Of a stretch of DNA of 52,221 nt, positions 36,958 through 44,212 are shown piece by piece. Both the position numbers and the translations under genes were made by a program. Every line of letters starts with the position of its first letter. The first letter of the stretch is position 1. The notes beneath the pieces were generated by a model, which was not told the origin of the DNA, ran no database searches, and was given only the letters and a program-made list of their open reading frames with translations. This stretch comes from CAWDMN01 sp963803155 (GTDB lineage: Bacteria; Acidobacteriota; Terriglobia; Versatilivoradales; Versatilivoraceae): NCBI GenBank assembly GCA_963803155.1, contig CAWDMN010000084.1, forward strand, positions 1 to 52,221, in the 5' to 3' direction.

Positions 36958-37303
36958 GGTGGGTCGCGCGATCCTTCGCGCGACTCTCCCTGCTTCGCAT
37001 GGCAAGCCGGGCCAGCAAAGCGAACGCGCGCAGGAGCGCCCGTTCCACCTTGTATGGCCTTGCTGCGGGCTGAGCCAGCCGAGTGGTGGATCGCGCGATC
37101 CTTCGCGCGACTCTCCCTGCTTCGCATGGCAGGCCGGGTCAGCAAAGCGAACGCGCGCAGGAGCGCCCGTTCCACCTTGTATGGCCTTGCTGCGGGCTGA
37201 GCCAGCCGAGTGGTGGATCGCGCGATCCTTCGCGCGACTCTCCCTGCTTCGCATGGCAGGCCGGGTCAGCAAAGCGAACGCGCGCAGGAGCGCCCGTTCC
37301 ACC
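36958..37303. repeat. Three tandem copies of a 92-bp element, period 127 bp
   Basis: The copies start at 36958, 37085 and 37212, exactly 127 bp apart, and end at 37049, 37176 and 37303. Each begins GGTGGR, has the hairpin TCGCGCGATCCTTCGCGCGA just inside, and ends CGCCCGTTCCACC, so the ends form a short inverted repeat. The first two are followed by an identical 35-bp spacer; the third runs into unrelated sequence. Copies differ at only a few positions, so the tandem expansion is recent. The array abuts the 3' end of the aldo/keto reductase gene. Long open frames on both strands here are artefacts of the repeat. Confidence 0.92.
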
Positions 37304-37328
37304 TTCCCTTTCGAGGGGGATTCTCAAT

Positions 37329-38300
37329 CTACTGTGACCAGGCGGTTGGCAGCCGATCCCAACGATGTTTGCGCAATTCATCCAACAGGGAAGCGGGAAG
37401 GGGACCGGCAATGCTGGCAGCCAAATTGGCCTCCACATGAGGCAATCTTCGCATGCCCGGGATGGTGGTACTAACCAATGGATTACTGAGAATAAATCGC
37501 AACGCCATTTCCGGAAGGCTGATCCCGTGGGGCAATAGGGGTAAAAGCGCGTGGACCCGGTCTACGCTGGCATGTAGATTTTCTGGAACGAAATAGGTAT
37601 TTCGCCAATCCCCCTTCGGCCAGGTCGAGTCCTTGGTCAGAGTCCCCGTCAAGGTTCCTTCATCAAAGGGGACCCGGGCAATGATTGCTACATCCTGTTT
37701 TTGGCACGCCGGGAACAGCTCATCTTCCGGGTTCTGATCGAAGATATTGTAAATCACCTGAACTGCATCGACGACTCCGCTCTTTACGGCTTGAATCCCA
37801 TTCCATGGTTCCCATCGATTCAAGCTGATCCCCACGGCTCGGACCATGGCTTTCTTCTTCAAGCTTTCAAAACAGCGGGCCAACCGATCATCCTGCATCC
37901 AGGCATCTTCCCAAGTGTGCAATTGGATGAGGTCGAGACACTCAATCCCCAAATTGCGCAAGCTTTTGTACACGTAACCTTCCACATGGTCGGGTGGAAA
38001 ACAATCGTCGAGAGTAAATTCCCGCCGACTGGGCCATTGGAAATTCTTCGGAGGAACTTTCGAGGCAGTATACAACTTTAGCCCAGGATTGTCCCGGAGG
38101 AGTTGCCCCAGCAGTCTCTCACTCTTTCCAGAGCCATACGCCCAAGCCGTGTCGAAAAAATTGCAGCCCAAATCCACGGACTTTTGCAGGGCAGAAGCGG
38201 ACTCCAGATCCGCCGAACCTGTCCACCCAGCCATCCCCCACATTCCATATCCAATTTCACTTACATTCCAGCCTAATCTGCCAAAACGACGATATTGCAT
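37329..38300 (-). CDS. Aldo/keto reductase
   Basis: A 323-aa NADPH-dependent (beta/alpha)8 oxidoreductase. The catalytic tetrad is visible: aspartate and tyrosine in NFFDTAWAYGSGKSE, lysine in LYTASKVPP and histidine in LIQLHTWED. The cofactor end is FILSNPLVSTTIPGMR. I start at the ATG at 38300, with AAGGAG six bases upstream and the standard opening MQYRRFGRLGWNVSEIGYGM; the 42-residue extension upstream reads through REP palindromes and is not protein-like. Its substrate is unknown. The gene is flanked by the 92-bp array downstream and REP sequences upstream. Confidence 0.9.
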   Translation of the reverse strand: MQYRRFGRLGWNVSEIGYGMWGMAGWTGSADLESASALQKSVDLGCNFFDTAWAYGSGKSERLLGQLLRDNPGLKLYTASKVPPKNFQWPSRREFTLDDCFPPDHVEGYVYKSLRNLGIECLDLIQLHTWEDAWMQDDRLARCFESLKKKAMVRAVGISLNRWEPWNGIQAVKSGVVDAVQVIYNIFDQNPEDELFPACQKQDVAIIARVPFDEGTLTGTLTKDSTWPKGDWRNTYFVPENLHASVDRVHALLPLLPHGISLPEMALRFILSNPLVSTTIPGMRRLPHVEANLAASIAGPLPASLLDELRKHRWDRLPTAWSQ

Positions 38301-38319
38301 AGCTTCTCCTTGAAGTGAT

Positions 38320-38384
38320 TTCACAGGACGATAAGTCCTCACAAGTCGGGCAGACCTCACGGGTCTCAGAGACCTGTGAGGTCT
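38320..38384. repeat. REP palindrome on the 3' side of the RAYT gene
   Basis: The arms AGACCTCACGGGTCT (38352-38366) and AGACCTGTGAGGTCT (38370-38384) pair with one mismatch around CAG. Just before it, TTCACAGGAC, GATAA and GTCCTCACA (about 38320-38344) form a smaller relative. It is the same palindrome as at 39006-39038. Confidence 0.85.
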
Positions 38385-38406
38385 TCTTTTGACTGTGCGG
38401 TCCATA

Positions 38407-38991
38407 TTAAGCCAAATCCTCATCAATCAACGCGGCGATAGTTTTTTCTTCCACCAGCCCGCGATGAAAAGCCTGGTACTTCACTGCATCGCCAAACCAG
38501 CTTAACACTTCGGCGCAGTTGAGCATGGTGTCGTCCGCTGCCAACAAAGCATGGTAAGACGACCACGGCCATACGCTGAAGTCATTCACAAATTCGTGTT
38601 TCTGGGGGTTGTAGTGGATGTAAAAAATCAGTTGTAGAAAATAGCGGTCAGACGTCACTTCGATACGTCCAAACCGCTCCTCAAACAAACTGCCCGTCCG
38701 CCCGTATGCCTTGTTAATGGCTTTTGTATAAGCGTTGAAGAGATTCGAAAAAGGCTGAGAGATCTCACGGGGAGTTGAGACCTCACAGGTCTCCTTTATC
38801 CGAATTAATAGATGAAAATGGTTTCGCATCAGGCAATATGCAAACGTGTCGGCGATGGAGTGAATATGGTGGGCATAGAGCTGCAAAAAGTAGCGATAGT
38901 TGCGATCCTCGCGGAACAAGTCTTCTCGGTTGTTGCCGCGGTTATATATGTGGTAATAGTGTCCGGTCTGCAAAGGAATGGTAGTTTTCAT
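38407..38991 (-). CDS. REP-associated tyrosine transposase (RAYT, TnpREP)
   Basis: A 194-aa Y1 HUH-type single-strand nuclease thought to move or maintain REP palindromes. It opens HYYHIYNRGNNREDLF as in the family and has the metal-binding HUH pair in YCLMRNHFHLLIRI. It continues AYTKAINKAYGRTGSLFEERF and has the tyrosine motif YFLQLIFYIHYNPQKHEFV. The predicted cognate REP palindrome stands on both sides of the gene, and a half-copy lies inside the coding sequence (38778-38792) at a surface-loop position. The start at 38991 has GGTGG upstream. All key residues seem present, so it may be active. Confidence 0.92.
   Translation of the reverse strand: MKTTIPLQTGHYYHIYNRGNNREDLFREDRNYRYFLQLYAHHIHSIADTFAYCLMRNHFHLLIRIKETCEVSTPREISQPFSNLFNAYTKAINKAYGRTGSLFEERFGRIEVTSDRYFLQLIFYIHYNPQKHEFVNDFSVWPWSSYHALLAADDTMLNCAEVLSWFGDAVKYQAFHRGLVEEKTIAALIDEDLA
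38778..38792. repeat. REP half-site inside the RAYT coding sequence
   Basis: One exact arm of the REP, AGACCTCACAGGTCT, lies in frame within the RAYT gene and encodes part of IKETCEVS. A second, weaker unit, AGATCTCACGGGGAG, precedes it in direct orientation. It falls between the HUH motif and the next conserved helix, where family members vary in length. Confidence 0.8.
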
Positions 38992-39005
38992 CGTTGATCC
39001 ACCGC

Positions 39006-39038
39006 AGACCTCACAGGTCTTTGAGACCTGTGAGGTCT
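39006..39038. repeat. REP palindrome overlapping the 3' end of hemW
   Basis: Perfect 15-bp arms, AGACCTCACAGGTCT (39006-39020) and AGACCTGTGAGGTCT (39024-39038), with loop TTG. The stop codon of hemW (39011-39013) and its last residues (DLTGLKDL) are encoded inside it, 15 bp from the RAYT start codon. Confidence 0.92.
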
Positions 39039-40333
39039 GACTTGAGTGCCTTGCGGTCTGTAGGGACTCCCTCGAAAATCTTTTCCTCCATCAGCAATGC
39101 CGTGAACACTTCATTGGAAAGCAGGCAACCTTTCACGGTCAAAAGCAGGCAGTCCGCTTGAACTTCTACCAAGCCGAATTCCTTTAGCCGAACCAAAGCA
39201 TCTCTCCCCTTTTCCAACAGATCGATCCCATACTTTTGCTGGAAAAGAGGCAGACTCAAACCTTCCCTCAAGCGCAATCCCAGGAAAATCGATTCCTCCA
39301 GTTCTTCACGAAAACTTAGTGCAGTGATTTCCGCGATGGCATCCTGCTTACCATGCATAGCTTCAATATACTCGACCACATCCCGGCAATTCCCCCAACG
39401 TGTTCCATCAAAAAATGACCAGGCCCCACAACCCGCGGCCAATACGGGTTTGCGCCGCCAGTATTTCTGATTATGTTTGGACTCACAACCTAGCCTGGCA
39501 AAATTGGAAATCTCATATTGACGATAACCTTGCGCGGATAAGTAATCGACGGCTTCAAAATATGCTTTTTCCACCGTCTCATCGTCGGGCAAGCGCGCTT
39601 GTTCATCTGATAAAAAATTTTGCCGATTGGGTGGTTTTCCATAAATGCGGCCATAAGGTGTATCAGGATGAATTTCCAATAAATAAATCGATAGATGTTC
39701 CGGACCAAGAGAACAAGCGATCCTCAGGTTTTCTTTCCACTCTTGAAGAGATTGGCCGGGCAGCTCCCCCATCAAATCAATGCTAAGTTGAGGCACCTTC
39801 GCCTGACGGATGGCTTCCACTGCACGAAAAGCATCTCTTGCCTTGTGCATCCTGCCCAATCGGTTCAGCGTTTCCTCTTCAAAGGCTTGCACTCCGAGAC
39901 TGATCCGATTGATGCCTGCATTGCGATAGCCGGATATTTTCTCGGAGGTCAGACTTTCAGGATTAGCTTCCAGCGTAATTTCTACCTTGTCACTCCAGCA
40001 GATATTCCGCCGCAGCGAAGCCATAATTTTCTCAATTTCTTGCGGATCCAACAGGGATGGAGTCCCTCCTCCAAAATAAAGGCTATCGAATGGTTTTTCA
40101 CTGATCACACTAGCGGGCAACCCCAATTTTTCCAGAATTTCCCCAAGGCAATCAATTTCAAGGCGCAAGACGGTGAGATATTCGGAGATGATTTCTGGAG
40201 CATATACTCCAGAAGCAAAATCACAATAAAAACACTTGGAATGACAAAAGGGAAGATGAATATATAGGCCGGCGGTATCATCCTGCCGAAGCATCGGAAG
40301 AGGGCTATTTAGTTGCCTAGTAGAAAATCCCAT
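39011..40333 (-). CDS. hemW: Radical SAM heme chaperone HemW
   Basis: A 440-aa member of the coproporphyrinogen III oxidase-like radical SAM group that inserts heme into target proteins. The Fe-S motif is CHSKCFYCDF (cysteines 30, 34 and 37), with no fourth cysteine, which separates HemW from true HemN. The SAM motif YFGGGTPSLL and the C-terminal HemN_C domain (FREELEESIFLGLRLREGLS) are present. The start at 40333 has AGGA four bases upstream; an inner ATG gives MLRQDDTAGLYIHLPFC but lacks a site. The last ~8 residues come from a REP palindrome, so the original C-terminus was probably replaced when the repeat arrived. Confidence 0.92.
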   Translation of the reverse strand: MGFSTRQLNSPLPMLRQDDTAGLYIHLPFCHSKCFYCDFASGVYAPEIISEYLTVLRLEIDCLGEILEKLGLPASVISEKPFDSLYFGGGTPSLLDPQEIEKIMASLRRNICWSDKVEITLEANPESLTSEKISGYRNAGINRISLGVQAFEEETLNRLGRMHKARDAFRAVEAIRQAKVPQLSIDLMGELPGQSLQEWKENLRIACSLGPEHLSIYLLEIHPDTPYGRIYGKPPNRQNFLSDEQARLPDDETVEKAYFEAVDYLSAQGYRQYEISNFARLGCESKHNQKYWRRKPVLAAGCGAWSFFDGTRWGNCRDVVEYIEAMHGKQDAIAEITALSFREELEESIFLGLRLREGLSLPLFQQKYGIDLLEKGRDALVRLKEFGLVEVQADCLLLTVKGCLLSNEVFTALLMEEKIFEGVPTDRKALKSDLTGLKDL

Positions 40334-40346
40334 TTATTCCTGAATT

Positions 40347-40380
40347 AGACTTCACAGGACCTGAAGAGCAGTGAGGTCCT
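40347..40380. repeat. Degenerate REP relative
   Basis: AGACTTCACAGGACCT followed after a few bases by AGTGAGGTCCT resembles the REP unit with several changes; the arms AGGACCT (40356-40362) and AGGTCCT (40374-40380) still pair. It lies between hemW and the response-regulator gene. Confidence 0.6.
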
Positions 40381-40398
40381 TGGCGCGCACCTTAAAAT

Positions 40399-41370
40399 CT
40401 ACCCTTGATTCAAAAGTGATTCATTGGCCTTCGCCAACAGCAACTCTCTGCTGGCGCCCGCCTGAGGATAGGCAGCCCACCCGAAAACCGGCTCCCAGAG
40501 GACGTCAGGAGTCTGTCCAGTCAATTCGGAGGCCATAGTCTTGATTTTATCTTTAAGACGATTGGCTACGATCTCGATCCCTTTCTCTTCGGTTTCCGTC
40601 AAAATCAGGGCGAACTCATCGAAGGAATAACGCGCCAGAAAATCGGTTTGACGACAGGAGGATCGCAAAATCTTAACCAGAACTTTGATGGGCTGATCCC
40701 CATCTCCCGCGGATTCATTGGAATCTGCCGCCGCTGATAGCTTCAGGCCATTAACTTGAATCAGCAATAGTCCCACCGCTCGATTAAATCGTTGGGCTCG
40801 GGAGATTTCTTGGGTCAGCAAAGAATGGAAATAACGGTTGGTGAAAAATCCAGTTTCCGCATCATACCGCTGAATTTCCATTTGATGGCGCTCAACTTTT
40901 AGTTTTCGTTCCAAGATGCGCTTTTCAATCAGCCGGTTGATGGCCTTCCGCAGTTTCTCGATGCCGAATGGCTTAGTGAAGTATTCCGCGGCGCCATAAC
41001 GCATGGCCGTCACAGCGGTTTCCACGGTGGGATAACCTGTCACAATAATAACGTCGGTTTCCGGGTTGATCACCTTCGAAGCTTTCAGCAATCCCATACC
41101 ATCAAAATCCCTCAACTTGATGTCGGTGATGACGATGCCGAAATCCTCTCGCTTGATCCAATCCAAAGCATCTTGTCCGGAAGAACAGGCTGTAGTGGGG
41201 ATCTTTTCATCTTCCAAAAGAGTGATCATTAATTGGCGGATAGAATCCTCATCATCGACTACCAGAATGCGCGTATTCCGTTTCTCAAATTCCAGGATCA
41301 CTTCTTTGTTGATTTCATGACGCCTGTCAAGCGGGGTCGCCGAATTCTCGGGCATCAAGGTGTCATTCAT
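40399..41370 (-). CDS. Response regulator with receiver and degenerate GGDEF domain
   Basis: A 323-aa protein. The N-terminal receiver has ILVVDDEDSIRQLM, the phospho-acceptor aspartate in VITDIKLRDFDG, TGYPTVETAV and the conserved lysine in YFTKPFG. A coiled linker leads to a GGDEF-type fold (YDAETGFFTNRYFHSLLTQE), whose active-site motif reads ARYSFDEFALIL, so SFDEF replaces GGDEF. Loss of both glycines argues against diguanylate cyclase activity; it may bind GTP or act by protein contact. I start at the ATG at 41370 behind GAGGTGG; the frame upstream begins with TTG at 41394. No histidine kinase gene is adjacent. Confidence 0.88.
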   Translation of the reverse strand: MNDTLMPENSATPLDRRHEINKEVILEFEKRNTRILVVDDEDSIRQLMITLLEDEKIPTTACSSGQDALDWIKREDFGIVITDIKLRDFDGMGLLKASKVINPETDVIIVTGYPTVETAVTAMRYGAAEYFTKPFGIEKLRKAINRLIEKRILERKLKVERHQMEIQRYDAETGFFTNRYFHSLLTQEISRAQRFNRAVGLLLIQVNGLKLSAAADSNESAGDGDQPIKVLVKILRSSCRQTDFLARYSFDEFALILTETEEKGIEIVANRLKDKIKTMASELTGQTPDVLWEPVFGWAAYPQAGASRELLLAKANESLLNQG

Positions 41371-41507
41371 GGGCCACCTCGGCTTAAAGCTCAAGTTTAA
41401 GGATCGAACATCTCAATCAAATAATATTCAGAAGTCCATGTTAAGTCCCAGTATAAATCATTTTTGGAGATCCAAATCGTCAAAAATTCATCCGGCCAAC
41501 AAACACC

Positions 41508-43139
41508 TTAAATGGAAAACAATTGATGATCCCCACTCTCCAAATCGATACTCTCATGGAGGCTCATCATAAAATCCCGACCGTAACGGGACAGGAAATA
41601 AAAGGAGTTGATATATCGCTCTTGGTAATTCTTCGAGGGGTAGAGCAAATTGAATGCGCGGGATAATTGCCGTGTCAGGACTTCATTTTGCCGGGCGTGC
41701 GCACTGATCAGCCGGTTCCGCAAGCTCGAAACTTGATGTAGGATCTTGCCGCGGGAATTCTTCAATGCCTCCACCAAAGTGGGATCCACGGTGCGCAGTG
41801 CCGGTTCCAGGTTGTCGAGCATCTGCCCAAACTGCTGTTCCAGTTGGTTAAGAAGCTGTGTCGACTCTACACCCAGCGACTTTTCAATTACCCTTTTCAG
41901 GCATTCTTCGAATCCTGAAAATAGATCCAGAAAATCTAAACCGGCCTTTTCAAGAATTCGCTGCACTTTCCGCTCAATCACGGTAAAGCTGGCGCGGGGG
42001 ATGACAGCTGGCATGGATTGCCCCCTCCACTGATACAGCGCTGCCACTTGGGCAAAATAGGCAATCTCAGCAGGTCCGCCCACATAAGCACAGGTGGGGA
42101 GCAACAAATCCTGGTAAAGGGGGCGCAGCAATACATTAGGACTGAAATCAGCCGGCGACTCAGTCAGTCGCGACAGTAATTGTTCCCGGCTAAAACTCGG
42201 CTCACTGCCTTTTAGTCTGAAACCATTCCCATCCTGCAGAAGCAGGCGGCGCTTGTCTTTCTCCACTAAGAACAAGGGAAGCGATTCCTCATCCCACTGC
42301 ACTTGGGGAGAATATCCGGCAGCTTGAATCCGTTCCCCCTGTTCCCGCAGCATCCGCCGAAGCGAAGGTGCATTTACGATGACCTGTTCGAAGAGAGGAA
42401 CCGCCCGCCGCTTAAAGCCAAAATCGGAGGGATCCATCACCACCAACCCCAAGCCATGAAAAAGCTCGGCCAGCAATCCTCCAAACGCTTTGGCAAAGGT
42501 ATTTCCTGGCCGGTAGTGCCGCCCCGCCATCTCGATGAAGTCCGGTTTGAATTCCGAGTCGGGAAGAACGGCGGCAAACTCTTCCAGCAGCGTCTGGATG
42601 GATGGGGCCAGGGAAAGATTGCCCACTGGCGCTCCCTGCCATTCGGGTTCCACCTGATATTGGAATCGGCGCAAGTTCCCCTCAGAGTCAGGCAGATCCG
42701 CGTGGTCGATCTCCTCCCAATCGTGATCTTCGGAGGCCATCCAGAAAATGGGAACAGCCTCAATTCCCGATTGACTGAGCGCTTCAGCCAGCCGAATTGC
42801 GGTAAGGGCTTTGTAGAGCGCATAACCAGGCCCTGTAAAAAGCCCCACCTGCTGTCCGGTCACTACGGCCTGGCAGCGAGGGGAAAGGAGCCGGCGAATG
42901 TTCTCCATGGTCTTCGGACCACTCATCCAGCCCCGGTTCTGCTCTTCGAGCAATGCCACCAACTCCGAACGATCCATCGAGGCGGGGATTTTCCTGGTTC
43001 GCGCAACGTTGATTAAATCTCCCAGCTTCCAGGGCAAATCGAAAAAAGGGGCAGTCTTCGAGCCATCGTAAAGATAATCGAGGTATAAAGGAGTCATGCG
43101 GGGAAGTTGAGAAAAATGGAGGTGGCCCAAAAGGGGCAT
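41508..43139 (-). CDS. bshC: Bacillithiol synthase BshC (cysteine-adding enzyme)
   Basis: Adds cysteine to glucosaminyl-malate in the last step of bacillithiol synthesis. The 543-aa protein carries the family signatures QAVVTGQQVGLFTGPGYALY, PIFWMASEDHDWEEIDH and PTCAYVGGPAEIAYFAQVAA, and a C-terminal coiled coil (about 420-490). I start at the ATG at 43139 with AAAAGGA nine bases upstream; the longer frame would overlap kdsA. BshA and BshB are not in the window. It follows kdsA closely (40 bp), so they may be co-transcribed. Bacillithiol plus LPS genes in one genome is an unusual pairing that narrows the phylum. Confidence 0.93.
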   Translation of the reverse strand: MPLLGHLHFSQLPRMTPLYLDYLYDGSKTAPFFDLPWKLGDLINVARTRKIPASMDRSELVALLEEQNRGWMSGPKTMENIRRLLSPRCQAVVTGQQVGLFTGPGYALYKALTAIRLAEALSQSGIEAVPIFWMASEDHDWEEIDHADLPDSEGNLRRFQYQVEPEWQGAPVGNLSLAPSIQTLLEEFAAVLPDSEFKPDFIEMAGRHYRPGNTFAKAFGGLLAELFHGLGLVVMDPSDFGFKRRAVPLFEQVIVNAPSLRRMLREQGERIQAAGYSPQVQWDEESLPLFLVEKDKRRLLLQDGNGFRLKGSEPSFSREQLLSRLTESPADFSPNVLLRPLYQDLLLPTCAYVGGPAEIAYFAQVAALYQWRGQSMPAVIPRASFTVIERKVQRILEKAGLDFLDLFSGFEECLKRVIEKSLGVESTQLLNQLEQQFGQMLDNLEPALRTVDPTLVEALKNSRGKILHQVSSLRNRLISAHARQNEVLTRQLSRAFNLLYPSKNYQERYINSFYFLSRYGRDFMMSLHESIDLESGDHQLFSI

Positions 43140-43179
43140 GGAATCTATCCTTTTCGTCAAGAGTGTCGGGCCGATGAAA

Positions 43180-44001
43180 TCAACGGGCCGTAATGGCATG
43201 AATGGCCAATACCTGGTCAAGCAACTCGTTCAATTGTGCCAGCGGCAAGGAATTGGCTCCATCGCTCAAGGCTTGAGCGGGATTTTCGTGAACTTCCAAA
43301 AAAAGCCCGTCCACACCGGCGGCCGCGCCAGCCCGAGCCAGCGGCCCAATGAACTCCGGTTGCCCTCCAGAGGCAGTCCCTTGCCCACCCGGCAATTGCA
43401 GACTATGAGTCACATCGAATACCACTGGATAACCCCAGCGGCGCATGATCGGAAAGGTCCGGAAATCGACCACCAGATTGTTGTACCCGAAAGAGGTGCC
43501 CCGTTCCGTGAGAATAATTTTATCGCAGCCCGCGCTGGCTACTTTCTCTGCCGCATGCTGCATATCCCAGGGCGCTAAAAATTGGCCTTTTTTCAAGTTC
43601 ACCGCGCAACCACTTTGCCCGGCGGCCAGCAGAAGATCGGTCTGACGAATCAGAAATGCGGGAATCTGGAGGCAATCCACCGCCGCAGCGACTGCTTCCA
43701 CCTGGCAAACTTCGTGAACATCCGTTAACACCGGCACATTCAAAGCTTCCCGAATTTGCTTTAACACGACCAACCCGGCATCGATTCCCGGGCCTCGATA
43801 AGAATGGGAAGAAGTTCGGTTAGCTTTGTCGAAGGACGCCTTAAAGATGAAAGGAATCTTTTTTTCAGCCGTGAGCCGCTTGAGTTTTTCCGCCAAATGA
43901 AAACAGTGATCGGCACTTTCGATGACACAGGGGCCGGCAATCAGGAAAAGTGGATTCCCCTGTCCGATCCGCAGATCGCCGATTTTGAAGGAGTCTGGCA
44001 T
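43180..44001 (-). CDS. kdsA: 3-deoxy-8-phosphooctulonate (Kdo-8-P) synthase
   Basis: Condenses phosphoenolpyruvate with arabinose-5-phosphate to make Kdo-8-P for LPS inner core. The 273-aa sequence has FLIAGPCVIESADHCFHLAE, the substrate loop FKASFDKANRTSSHSYRGPG and LTERGTSFGYNNLVVDFRTF, with the metal histidine in FDVTHSLQLPGGQG. Cys25 in AGPCVIES marks the metal-dependent class (as in Aquifex); the metal-independent E. coli type has asparagine there. The ATG at 44001 is the only sensible start. It lies between pyrG and bshC; kdsB is about 2.5 kb upstream. Confidence 0.95.
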   Translation of the reverse strand: MPDSFKIGDLRIGQGNPLFLIAGPCVIESADHCFHLAEKLKRLTAEKKIPFIFKASFDKANRTSSHSYRGPGIDAGLVVLKQIREALNVPVLTDVHEVCQVEAVAAAVDCLQIPAFLIRQTDLLLAAGQSGCAVNLKKGQFLAPWDMQHAAEKVASAGCDKIILTERGTSFGYNNLVVDFRTFPIMRRWGYPVVFDVTHSLQLPGGQGTASGGQPEFIGPLARAGAAAGVDGLFLEVHENPAQALSDGANSLPLAQLNELLDQVLAIHAITAR

Positions 44002-44212
44002 AAAACCTTTTCAAAAAGAATTGAGTCAACGATGCCGCTCTTTGTTGCCGCTGCCGGAGATTCAAGCTTCCCCTTCAGCACTTCACCCCGGCCGGGGCTT
44101 TCCGTGGATAGCCAGGGACAAAAAGACGAGATCTGATTTGATGTTCCGGGTGAGCCTCCAAATCCCCCCCCATCGCTGGGTCCAAATATTTTTCCAAACA
44201 CTGATAGTATTA

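Noticed and set aside
36907..37302. Long open frames on both strands (up to 131 codons) in the tandem array
   Set aside because: They arise because a 127-bp repeat without stops is iterated; the same peptide repeats itself, there is no ribosome-binding site, and both strands are equally open.
36958..37303. CRISPR array
   Set aside because: Only three units, 92-bp repeats with identical 35-bp spacers, and no cas genes. The spacers are copies of each other, unlike CRISPR.
42303..43016. 237-codon plus-strand frame
   Set aside because: Antisense shadow of bshC.
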